This document shows, in pieces, positions 1 to 5,849 of a stretch of DNA of 5,849 nt. The position numbers were made by a program, and so were the translations under genes. The DNA is from Chitinophaga pinensis. GTDB taxonomy: Bacteria > Bacteroidota > Bacteroidia > UKL13-3. Position 1 is the first letter of the stretch, and each line of letters begins with the position of its first letter. Under the pieces are notes generated by a model. That model made no database searches. It was given only the letters and a program-made list of their open reading frames with translations, and was not told the origin of the DNA. The stretch covers positions 1 to 5,849 of the forward strand of contig CAMCJW010000188.1 in assembly GCA_945875195.1 (NCBI GenBank). Direction: 5' to 3'.

Positions 1-860
1 GTCGAAGCACGTTTCCACCTCGCAAACTGCTCCGGCGTTAAAACCTCCTGGTAATTGCTACAAGTACCAGTTGCCGAAACCACATGATCGGCCGGCACTT
101 TCATGTTTACTTCAAAATTACCAAATACCAAAGAGAACTCTCCCCTACCTGTAAATTGTTTATTGTTCCAACCTTGGTAATCGCTGTACACACACATCCG
201 TGGATACCATTGGGTAATGGTGAAGGTGCAATTGCTATCATTCCCAAACTTTTCGTAACCACCTCTGCCGCCAATCTTCATGCGCTCTGGCAGCTTGTAG
301 TTCCACTTAATTCTGAAGCTAATTTTTTGTTTCGACTTAAGCGGCGTAACCAAATCAATGCGCATCATGGTATAGTTGATGGTGTATTTTAAAGGCTTAC
401 CCAAAGTATCGGTAACACTCAAAATATTTACCCCGTATCCTTCTAGATTCTTTTTAAAGTTGAGTCCATCTAGCTGTCCAATAGTAAGCGGATATGATTT
501 TTCGCTGCCATCAAAATTATTCGATTCATTGTTGGGGTTGTGCTGATTTTCATCGAGCTGCAACCACAAATAAGTGAGCACATCGGGTGAATTGTTGTAA
601 TAGGTAATTTGCTCTGAGCCATGCAAGCGCAAGCCAACTTCATCTAAGGTGGCATCAATTTTATAATCTGCTTGTTGCTGCCAATAGCTTGCTCCTGGTG
701 CACCAGAGGCGGTTCTATAGGTACCAGCATCTGGCAAAATAGTACCCAATTGTTCAAACTTGTTTCCATGATTGGAGCCAGGATTATTGCGAATGTTCTG
801 TGCATTTGAAGCAAAAATGCCAAGCAATAAAAAAGAAAATGATATAGTATATTTATTCAT
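1..860 (-). CDS. Secreted M1-family metallopeptidase, N-terminal part (runs off the left edge)
   Basis: This open frame has an ATG at 860 and no stop before the window edge; 286 residues are visible. Residues 1-20 form a type I signal peptide (Lys3, a hydrophobic run to about Phe16, and Ser-Asn-Ala before Gln21), so the enzyme should leave the cytoplasm. The mature part reads like the N-terminal beta domain of Bacteroidota M1 aminopeptidases: a GSNHGNKFEQLG stretch near 28-39, SGAPGASYWQQQADY near 52-66, GSEQITYYNNSP at 81-92, LWLQLDENQ at 98-106, TQWYPRM at 216-222, GRGEF at 238-242 and VPADHVVSATG at 255-265. Family members are zinc peptidases that trim N-terminal residues from peptides. 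The catalytic part with the GAMEN-like and HEXXH zinc motifs lies beyond the window, so activity cannot be judged. The ATG comes 2 bp after the hupE stop and has no Shine-Dalgarno sequence, which suggests co-transcription and perhaps coupled translation. The family call is firm; the substrate is unknown. Confidence 0.9.
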   Translation of the reverse strand, partial: MNKYTISFSFLLLGIFASNAQNIRNNPGSNHGNKFEQLGTILPDAGTYRTASGAPGASYWQQQADYKIDATLDEVGLRLHGSEQITYYNNSPDVLTYLWLQLDENQHNPNNESNNFDGSEKSYPLTIGQLDGLNFKKNLEGYGVNILSVTDTLGKPLKYTINYTMMRIDLVTPLKSKQKISFRIKWNYKLPERMKIGGRGGYEKFGNDSNCTFTITQWYPRMCVYSDYQGWNNKQFTGRGEFSLVFGNFEVNMKVPADHVVSATGTCSNYQEVLTPEQFARWKRAS

Positions 861-862
861 AT

Positions 863-1456
863 TTAAGATTTAATCAAATTGGGAAAACGATCTATTAACA
901 ACAACAAGGAAAGTAAAAGTGCCATGCCAGACAAAACTCTTGCACGCAATATCTCTGAGAAGTGAAACACAGTGGTAAGCATTGTTCCCAGTAGAAAAAT
1001 GAGTGCCACTATTACAATTTGTCCTGCTTCCAATCCAAGGTTAAACGACAAAAGCGGAAAAGCCAATTTGCTTCCAGCGCCTAATAAAGAGTGCAACAAA
1101 TAACTAAAGCCCAAGCCGTGAATAAGTCCAAAGAAACCTGTAAGCGCATAACTAATACGCATCTTCAAGGTTTGGTTCGAACCGAAAGAAAAAATATTAT
1201 ACAAGGCAGTGATAACAATAGTAAGAGGAATAAGGAATTCAATATAAGCGCTATTGATATTTACCCAACCCAAAACACTCAATGCCAAAGAAACACTGTG
1301 ACCTACTGTAAATGCAGTAATAAGCCAAAGCAATTTAGCGGTTTGATCCAAGCCATAAGGCACACACAAAACCAATAAAAACAAGATATGATCATACCCG
1401 TTTAAATCTGCTATATGTGTAAAGCCCGTTTGAAACCAAAGCCAAAATTCATTCAT
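863..1456 (-). CDS. HupE/UreJ-family integral membrane protein (putative metal transporter)
   Basis: This complete 197-residue gene encodes a strongly hydrophobic protein with about six membrane segments (roughly 22-38, 42-63, 71-89, 100-121, 131-163 with a possible break, and 172-191). The conserved polar residues of the HupE/UreJ group are visible within these segments: His14 and Asp17, Asp22-His23 in NGYDHILFLL, Gly52-His53 in TVGHS, Glu73, His113 in FGLIHGLGFS, and Glu143/Gln146 in FNLGLEAGQ. HupE and UreJ homologues are linked to nickel or cobalt uptake for hydrogenase and urease; the Bacteroidota branch has no assigned metal that I know of, and neither enzyme is encoded here. The start at 1456 fits because family members begin just before the FWxxFQxGxxH stretch. 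It is the upstream gene of a pair with the M1 peptidase and is divergent from the DUF6702-type gene. Membrane location and family are well supported; transport and substrate are inferred. Confidence 0.88.
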   Translation of the reverse strand: MNEFWLWFQTGFTHIADLNGYDHILFLLVLCVPYGLDQTAKLLWLITAFTVGHSVSLALSVLGWVNINSAYIEFLIPLTIVITALYNIFSFGSNQTLKMRISYALTGFFGLIHGLGFSYLLHSLLGAGSKLAFPLLSFNLGLEAGQIVIVALIFLLGTMLTTVFHFSEILRARVLSGMALLLSLLLLIDRFPNLIKS

Positions 1457-1463
1457 TTATTGC

Positions 1464-1471
1464 TACATTTG
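1464..1471 (+). promoter_or_regulatory. Bacteroidota-type -7 promoter element for the DUF6702-type gene
   Basis: TACATTTG matches the Bacteroidota primary sigma factor -7 consensus TAnnTTTG exactly and ends 5 bp before the ATG at 1477. No TTTG lies at the usual distance of about 19-21 bp upstream; the nearest, at 1429-1432, leaves a 31-bp spacer, which is too long. If the element is used, the transcript would start at or very near the start codon, giving a leaderless or almost leaderless mRNA. The missing -33 element keeps confidence modest. Confidence 0.4.
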
Positions 1472-1476
1472 AAAGT

Positions 1477-1986
1477 ATGCAAACTAAAAAAAATAATTTA
1501 AAACTCTTTGTCTTATTATTTCTAGCGGTAATAGGCTTATCATCTCATAAGGCCGCTCATCCTTTTTATTTAAGTGTTACAGAGGTTTCAGTGAAGAGTA
1601 AAGAAAAAATTGTGGAGGTAAGTTGCAAAATATTTATCGACGATTTTCAGCAAGCGCTCTTCAATGAGCAAAAAAAATCGGTGAATCTACAAATCAATAA
1701 TTCTGTTAATAAAGATATCGTTTCCAAATATGTTCAATCTCGTTTATCTATTACCATTGGCAAGCCATTAACACTAAAGTTTCTGGGTTATGAGATTGAA
1801 GAAGATGCGGTATGGTGTTACTTTGAATCTCCATTAACTAGCAATTCCAAAAATATTTATATCCAAAACAATATACTGTGTAAAACCTTATCTGGGCAAG
1901 CAAATATTGTGCATTGTATATATAACAAACAGCGAAAGAGCACCAAACTCAATTGCCCAGAAACCAAGGCTAGCTTTGGGTTTTAA
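1477..1986 (+). CDS. DUF6702-type small secreted protein of unknown function
   Basis: This complete 169-residue gene starts with a Sec signal peptide: a lysine-rich head (Lys4, Lys5, Lys9), a hydrophobic run at about 10-22, and a likely cleavage site near Ala26-Ala27. The mature protein begins with HPFYLSVTEV and continues with a beta-rich stretch, EVSCKIFIDDFQQAL, a pattern I associate with the Bacteroidota family DUF6702, whose role is unknown. There are no catalytic motifs and no lipobox cysteine; the four cysteines (in VSCKIF, VWCYFE, ILCKTL and VHCIYN) could pair if the protein is periplasmic, and a fifth sits near the C-terminus. The ATG at 1477 is the only Met that keeps the signal peptide. 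The gene is divergent from hupE with 20 bp between start codons, and no Shine-Dalgarno sequence is visible. Its position next to hupE and the M1 gene suggests a shared envelope role, possibly as a partner of one of them. Family assignment is from recall of the motif, so it is moderately sure; the gene itself is solid. Confidence 0.78.
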   Translation: MQTKKNNLKLFVLLFLAVIGLSSHKAAHPFYLSVTEVSVKSKEKIVEVSCKIFIDDFQQALFNEQKKSVNLQINNSVNKDIVSKYVQSRLSITIGKPLTLKFLGYEIEEDAVWCYFESPLTSNSKNIYIQNNILCKTLSGQANIVHCIYNKQRKSTKLNCPETKASFGF

Positions 1987-2028
1987 TTTTTTGCCACAAA
2001 GGCGCGAAGGCACCAAGATTTATTTTTT
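1984..2028 (+). repeat. Outer repeat block, left copy
   Basis: The block begins with TAATTTTTTGCCAC (1984-1997), then two similar 8-base units AAAGGCGC and GAAGGCAC, then CAAGATTT and a T-rich tail ending in ATTTTTT. Blocks of this GCCACAAAGGC...AAGGCAC style are familiar as dispersed intergenic repeats in Bacteroidota genomes. It matches the right copy in inverted orientation but is about 29 bp shorter, consistent with an internal deletion or fewer units. Confidence 0.6.
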
Positions 2029-2032
2029 ATTA

Positions 2033-2119
2033 AAGCCTGAAGGGCTTAAATTATAATAGCCCCGCATGAAATGCGGGGTTTATGTAATCTACAAATATTT
2101 CACAACCCAGAATGGGTTG
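2033..2119 (+). repeat. Three-hairpin repeat arm, left copy
   Basis: The arm holds three hairpins, each with a GAA loop. Hairpin 1 is AAGCC/GGCTT with an extra T-G pair (2033-2047). Hairpin 2 is an 8-bp stem CCCCGCAT/ATGCGGGG (2060-2078). Hairpin 3 is a 7-bp stem CAACCCA/TGGGTTG (2103-2119). The 12-nt spacer between hairpins 1 and 2, AAATTATAATAG, differs from the right copy at one base. The shared loop and conserved spacing argue for a folded DNA or RNA unit rather than chance palindromes. Confidence 0.78.
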
Positions 2120-2161
2120 AATGGTGTAATTGGATTATACCAAGCTTTTAAAACAAGGCAA

Positions 2162-2174
2162 TTGATATAATCAA
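2162..2174. repeat. Small palindrome at the centre of the element
   Basis: TTGAT-ATA-ATCAA forms a 5-bp stem with a 3-nt loop close to the midpoint of the two three-hairpin arms (about 2171). It is AT-rich and weak, and in a region this AT-rich it could be chance. It is the only further symmetric structure I see in the 101-bp centre (2120-2220), which otherwise looks featureless. Confidence 0.3.
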
Positions 2175-2220
2175 AATGATCAGTTTTTAAGTATATAAAA
2201 CATATGATTAATAATGCATT

Positions 2221-2309
2221 CAACCCATACCTGGGTTGGGCATTTTCTTTGGATCTTTTTAAACCCTGCATACTATGCAGGGCTATTATAATTCAAGCCT
2301 TTCAGGCTT
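2221..2309 (-). repeat. Three-hairpin repeat arm, right copy (inverted)
   Basis: Read on the minus strand, this arm repeats the left arm. Hairpin 1 is AAGCCT/AGGCTT with a GAA loop (2295-2309), hairpin 2 is CCCTGCAT/ATGCAGGG (2264-2282) and hairpin 3 is CAACCCA/TGGGTTG with a 4-nt loop (2221-2238). Spacers are 12 nt (GAATTATAATAG) and 25 nt, against 12 and 24 nt on the left. Hairpin 2 differs from the left copy by a paired C-G to T-A change, so pairing is kept. Loops of hairpins 2 and 3 have drifted from GAA. Confidence 0.78.
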
Positions 2310-2337
2310 ATGTCCTTTAAATATATTTTCTCAAAAT

Positions 2338-2411
2338 CAAAAAATACATTTGCGTCTTGGAGCCTTGACAACTTCGCCATAGTCTTCGGTGCCTGAAAGT
2401 GGCAAAAATTA
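2338..2411 (-). repeat. Outer repeat block, right copy (inverted, longer)
   Basis: On the minus strand it starts with TAATTTTTGCCAC (2411-2399), then GGCACCGAAGAC, GGCGAAG and AAGGCTCCAAGACGC, and ends with a GTATTTTTTG tail. It corresponds to the left outer block but has more GGC/AAG units. Its first three bases are the TAA stop of the cyclase gene. Confidence 0.6.
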
Positions 2412-5400
2412 TTTTTTTGAAACAAGAAACCAAGATTCAATTTCGCCTTTCCCTTTCATGCTAATCATCCCTCTTGGTTCAAAATTAAATTCGGTTTTTA
2501 ACAAATCGTAGGTGGTAGCCGAAACATTTATTTTTCCAGTTTCGCCATTGCTCTCCATCCTGCTAGCAGTATTTACGGTATCTCCCCATATATCGTATTG
2601 AAATTTTTTATGGCCAACAATACCAGCCACCAGAGGACCACTATGAATACCAATACGCATTTCAAAATTCACTCCTAATCCATTCTCTTGCTTTTTAGTT
2701 AAAAGAAAGTTTCTGATTTCGATGGCTGCTAGCGACAATCTTTTTGCATGGTCCTTTTGTTCTGTTGGTATACCTGCTGCTGCCATGTATGAATCTCCGA
2801 TGGTCTTAATTTTCTCTACGCCATGCTTTTCAACAATTTTATCAAATGCCTGAAAATAGTTGTCTAATTCGGCAACCAAGTTTTCCGGTGTCATGCCAGC
2901 TGCCTGCTCAGTAAAATTGATGATATCGCAAAACATCACACTAGCAGAAGTATATAACCTAGGTTTTGCCTTGCCAAATATTTTGAGTTCATCTGCAATT
3001 TCCTCGGGCAAAATATTGAGTAATAGTTCATCACTCTTTTTCTTTTCGTAGGCCAATTGTTCGGTGCGTTTTTCAACCAATTTTTCTAGCGTGGCATACA
3101 TCCTTGCATTCTCAATTGATACTGCCACTTGCCCGGCCAACATTCTAAGCAAAGCTACCCGCTCCGCGGTAAATACATTTGCCAACGAATGGTGGCTCAT
3201 GTATATAATTCCAGCAATTTTATTTTGATGCACAAAAGGAATACACAAAATAGACCTTAAATGATTTGCTATGATAAAAAGGTCGTCGCTAAATGGATGA
3301 TTACTGATAGCATCTTCTAAAATTAAAGTATCTCGCGTTTGAATAGCATAATTTAAAATTGAACTAGGAATGGCAATATTATTGTTATCTGGCTTAGAAA
3401 CATCGCCAGCAGCTGTCATCCTTAAAATAGCCTCAAAGCCATTAGTTTCATTGGGTAATAAAAACACGCCTTCGGTGGCTCCTGCATTTTCCATAGCAAA
3501 AAACAGTAACCTATTCACCAATTTGTCTAACTCTATTTCTGCCGTTAAAGCTTGGGTAGTTTTAATAATGGTTAAACTATCAAAGGACGTTACATCTGAT
3601 GTAGAAATATTTCCTAAACTTACCTTTTGAACCGATTTGCTAAAGTATGTTGCATATTGTTTGGCAAAAAAACCAAGCAAGCCATTGGCGTTTACTTTGG
3701 TTAAAAACTGTTGCAATTCCATAGCCGTACTGGCGGCCTCGGCGCCCAATTGAATAGCTACTTGGTGCTTAAAAAGTAATATTAAAGGAATGGCAGCTGG
3801 TATACCAAAGCCATCTTTTGTAGCCGTATGGTAAGCTTCAAAATACAAATGTTTTTCGGGCATTCCTTTAACATAAAAATGCTTTTCTGCTTCTAAAGTA
3901 TCTAGCATCCAAAGAAAATTACTGGATTGCATTTTTTTAAAATCAGCCAATATTTTACTTGCCTTTTTAGCTGCTTTACTATACTTATTTTCTGCCTCAT
4001 TGGCAATGAGTGCAGCCATGAAATCAGCAAAAGGCTGACTCCATGAACTAATTCCTCCTTTGAAGTGCTTAATGGTATTGGCTATTTCCCTTATTGCCGC
4101 AACATTGTTGTTGTACAAATAAAATATAACAGCTCTGTGTAAATAATAATTAAATAAAGTTACCTCATCATTTTTAGCAGTTTCTTCAGCAATAAATGCA
4201 GCATCATAATTGGCATTTACCAGAATCAATTCGCTGTTGGTTTTACCAAGCAAATGTTTATTGTATTCTAAACTCAGCGTTGTTTTTTGAATGTGACTAT
4301 GTAAGTTATACCTGCGCATAAAATCGATGGCATATTCACCATCAGCTACCTGCTTATTTATTTCTACGCCCAATAAATTTTGAAGCCAATTGTAGGAAAA
4401 TAAATTCCATCCAGCATATTGCATATTACCTGTGGCCAAACTTGCACGGTGATAATTGAGTGCCAAAGGAAGTGCCTTTTTAATGGGCTCTTTGAGATAC
4501 ATTAAAAACATGTTATCTGTAAACCCAACCTGCCCCAACATGGTGCCGCTACCCATTTTATTGGCCAATACCAACGATTGTTTTCCAATGGTATATGCAC
4601 TTGCTTTAGCCTTAAAAATTCCAGATAACACAATCCCATAAGAAATATAAATGGCAGCAGATTCTGGGGCATTTCCATACTTTTTACTCACCTGAATTCC
4701 ATGAAATAACAGTAAAGGATAAACAGTGCTACCACTTAAAAAATAAGCCGGTAAGGCAGCATTGATAACACGCATGATTTGCAAACCATGAGGGTCTGTC
4801 ATTTCTGGTAAATTACCAATTTTGTCGATATCCTTATCAGGAAAACGCATTCGTGTTGTTAGGGCAGCCACAATAATTTTTCCAGTACTTGCCTTTGCAG
4901 GAATTTTTACACGTAAATCGAACAATGCCATTTGAGTAAGCTCTGTTGCTTTTGCAAAATTACCAATGGACGTATGTGAACGAATGAGCATTTCGAAAAT
5001 GCTAGACCTATCAAGTAAATTACTTGTTTGGGAAATTAACTGTTCAATTTTTTCGGAAGCTTCTGTGTGTTTGCCACATAAATAGGCACTTTCTACATAG
5101 GCCACAGAAGCAACTAAATTTGGCACACTGTTGCTGCCTATGAGTGTAAAAGCTGCATCCAAATATTCGTATGCAATAGCAAACGCCGCGCTTCTAGTAG
5201 CGCCTATTCCGGCCTTTTCCAAAACACCAGCACAAATACTTGTATAATGGGTATTTGCAATTTTTTCTTTGGCAATTAAAAAATGTTTGGAAGCAGCAAA
5301 TAAACTGTCGTCGCTAATTCCTTCTTCAAAATAAAATTGGGCGCAAGAAAAATGCAAATCCAGCAATTCTTTATTTGGAATCCGCTTGTACAAAGCTTGC

Positions 5401-5849
5401 TGTAATCTGTCGTGATTAAATTGAAAACTCAATTCCAATTGTTGCAACTCCAAATAATCTGGCAAGTATTTATAATCGTTGGAAACTGGGGTAATAATAT
5501 TTTCGGTAATGGCTTTCCATAATTTCTGGTGAACCTGAGCTTGGCTTTCACCTAAAAACTTAGCCAATAAATCTAAAGAAAAGGTATTCCCCAAAACCGA
5601 TGCAGCGCTGAGAGCTGTGAGCGTTTCTTGCGGTAATAAACCTAATCTGTCTAGAACTATCTCAACCAAATCATCCCCCGTAGCAACCTCCTTTATTTTT
5701 GCAACATCCCACTGCCAACAAGCATCTTCTATATTTAACCACAATGCCTTATTATCATACAACCATCCTAAAAACTGGTGAATCAAAAAAGCGTTGCCTA
5801 AAGTTTTGTCGTGAATCAACTTAATCAGTTCACTTAAATCTTGATTGTC
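2409..5849 (-). CDS. Large multidomain sensor: STAND/AAA ATPase end, helical repeats, GAF, class III adenylate cyclase (5' end beyond the right edge)
   Basis: The frame stays open to the right edge, giving 1146 visible residues (numbered here from the edge codon); the TTG at 5819 is inside the gene, not its start. Residues 1-125 match the end of the ATPase module of COG3899-type proteins: GNAFLIHQFLGWLY (18-31), a WQWD stretch, then a winged-helix-like region. FQFNHDRLQQALY (142-154) is typical of the same group. About 160-760 is alpha-helical, TPR-like. A GAF domain covers about 770-916, followed by a coiled linker with the LLLNILPEEIADEL motif. The C-terminal cyclase domain (about 968-1146) carries both metal aspartates (Asp975 in MFCDI, Asp1019 in TIGDSY, 44 apart as in animal cyclases), adenine-selecting Lys1015 and Asp1086, transition-state Asn1093 and Arg1097, and the KGKG lysines. 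It should make cAMP from ATP as a homodimer. Relatives often have a protein kinase domain at the N-terminus; whether this one does cannot be seen. No membrane segment is visible, so it is probably cytoplasmic. Confidence 0.9.
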   Translation of the reverse strand, partial: DNQDLSELIKLIHDKTLGNAFLIHQFLGWLYDNKALWLNIEDACWQWDVAKIKEVATGDDLVEIVLDRLGLLPQETLTALSAASVLGNTFSLDLLAKFLGESQAQVHQKLWKAITENIITPVSNDYKYLPDYLELQQLELSFQFNHDRLQQALYKRIPNKELLDLHFSCAQFYFEEGISDDSLFAASKHFLIAKEKIANTHYTSICAGVLEKAGIGATRSAAFAIAYEYLDAAFTLIGSNSVPNLVASVAYVESAYLCGKHTEASEKIEQLISQTSNLLDRSSIFEMLIRSHTSIGNFAKATELTQMALFDLRVKIPAKASTGKIIVAALTTRMRFPDKDIDKIGNLPEMTDPHGLQIMRVINAALPAYFLSGSTVYPLLLFHGIQVSKKYGNAPESAAIYISYGIVLSGIFKAKASAYTIGKQSLVLANKMGSGTMLGQVGFTDNMFLMYLKEPIKKALPLALNYHRASLATGNMQYAGWNLFSYNWLQNLLGVEINKQVADGEYAIDFMRRYNLHSHIQKTTLSLEYNKHLLGKTNSELILVNANYDAAFIAEETAKNDEVTLFNYYLHRAVIFYLYNNNVAAIREIANTIKHFKGGISSWSQPFADFMAALIANEAENKYSKAAKKASKILADFKKMQSSNFLWMLDTLEAEKHFYVKGMPEKHLYFEAYHTATKDGFGIPAAIPLILLFKHQVAIQLGAEAASTAMELQQFLTKVNANGLLGFFAKQYATYFSKSVQKVSLGNISTSDVTSFDSLTIIKTTQALTAEIELDKLVNRLLFFAMENAGATEGVFLLPNETNGFEAILRMTAAGDVSKPDNNNIAIPSSILNYAIQTRDTLILEDAISNHPFSDDLFIIANHLRSILCIPFVHQNKIAGIIYMSHHSLANVFTAERVALLRMLAGQVAVSIENARMYATLEKLVEKRTEQLAYEKKKSDELLLNILPEEIADELKIFGKAKPRLYTSASVMFCDIINFTEQAAGMTPENLVAELDNYFQAFDKIVEKHGVEKIKTIGDSYMAAAGIPTEQKDHAKRLSLAAIEIRNFLLTKKQENGLGVNFEMRIGIHSGPLVAGIVGHKKFQYDIWGDTVNTASRMESNGETGKINVSATTYDLLKTEFNFEPRGMISMKGKGEIESWFLVSKK

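Larger units (their letters stand above)
1984..2411. repeat. Nested imperfect inverted repeat filling the convergent intergenic region (REP/MITE-like)
   Basis: Nearly all of the roughly 420 bp between the DUF6702-type gene and the cyclase gene is arranged as a mirror image. From outside in there is an end sequence TAATTTTT(T)GCCAC, a GGCnCGAAGGC-like block, three hairpins, and an AT-rich centre near 2171. The right half, read on the minus strand, gives the same parts in the same order as the left half. No transposase or other convincing gene is inside, so if mobile it would depend on a transposase encoded elsewhere; REP-type hairpin repeats in bacteria are linked to IS200-like RAYT (TnpA_REP) proteins. 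The symmetry and hairpins are seen directly; mobility is inference. It may also serve as a shared transcript end for the two convergent genes, but neither strand shows a classic hairpin followed by a T-run. Confidence 0.75.

Noticed and set aside
84..392. Plus-strand open frame of 102 codons
   Set aside because: It is antisense to the well-supported M1 peptidase gene and its translation has no family features.
1091..1378. Plus-strand open frame of 95 codons
   Set aside because: It is antisense to hupE; the hydrophobic, motif-bearing minus-strand protein explains this region.
2060..2084. Hairpin 2 as a classic intrinsic terminator of the DUF6702-type gene
   Set aside because: The stem is strong but is followed by only TTTATG rather than a T-run, and the same hairpin recurs as part of the repeat. 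The mirror hairpin on the minus strand likewise lacks a T-run directly after it.
2089..2271. A 60-codon minus-strand open frame inside the inverted repeat
   Set aside because: It spans both hairpin-3 copies, ends of the arms and the AT-rich centre, has no recognisable domain, and is best explained by a chance open frame in repeat DNA. It would gain interest only if other copies keep the frame.
1984..2411. CRISPR array
   Set aside because: The repeats are inverted, differ from one another, occur only twice each and have no regular spacers.
2860..4641. Three short plus-strand open frames (2860-3051, 3370-3630, 4456-4641)
   Set aside because: All are antisense to the long cyclase gene, with no motif of their own.
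5819..5819. TTG at 5819 as the start codon of the cyclase gene
   Set aside because: The frame stays open through ten more codons to the window edge, and the sequence just downstream is the middle of a known ATPase-associated region, so the true start is outside the window.

Overview
The window looks like chromosomal DNA from a member of the Bacteroidota. The DNA is AT-rich. The M1 peptidase, HupE-type and DUF6702-type proteins resemble Bacteroidota families. Start codons lack clear Shine-Dalgarno sequences, and there is a perfect TAnnTTTG promoter element of the Bacteroidota type. I cannot name a genus from sequence alone.

Layout: (1) 1-860, minus strand, the 5' part of a secreted M1-family metallopeptidase gene that runs off the left edge. 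(2) 863-1456, minus strand, a complete HupE/UreJ-type membrane protein gene just upstream of the peptidase, with a 2-bp gap. (3) 1477-1986, plus strand, a small secreted DUF6702-type protein, divergent from hupE with only 20 bp between the start codons. (4) 1987-2408, a non-coding stretch between convergent genes, almost entirely filled by a nested imperfect inverted repeat with three paired sets of hairpins; it resembles a REP-like or MITE-like element. (5) 2409-5849, minus strand, the 3' part of a very large signalling gene that runs off the right edge. It encodes the end of a STAND/AAA-type ATPase module, a long helical-repeat region, a GAF domain, a coiled linker and a C-terminal class III nucleotide cyclase with all expected catalytic residues.

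How the parts relate: the peptidase, HupE and DUF6702 genes probably form one functional group at the cell envelope, with HupE a candidate metal transporter and M1 a zinc enzyme, but that link is inference. The cyclase gene is a separate unit and would convert a signal sensed by its ATPase, repeat and GAF parts into cAMP. The least explained structure is the hairpin-rich element between the two convergent genes. Its outer ends include the stop codons of both neighbours, and the stem sequences of its two arms have changed while keeping base pairing.
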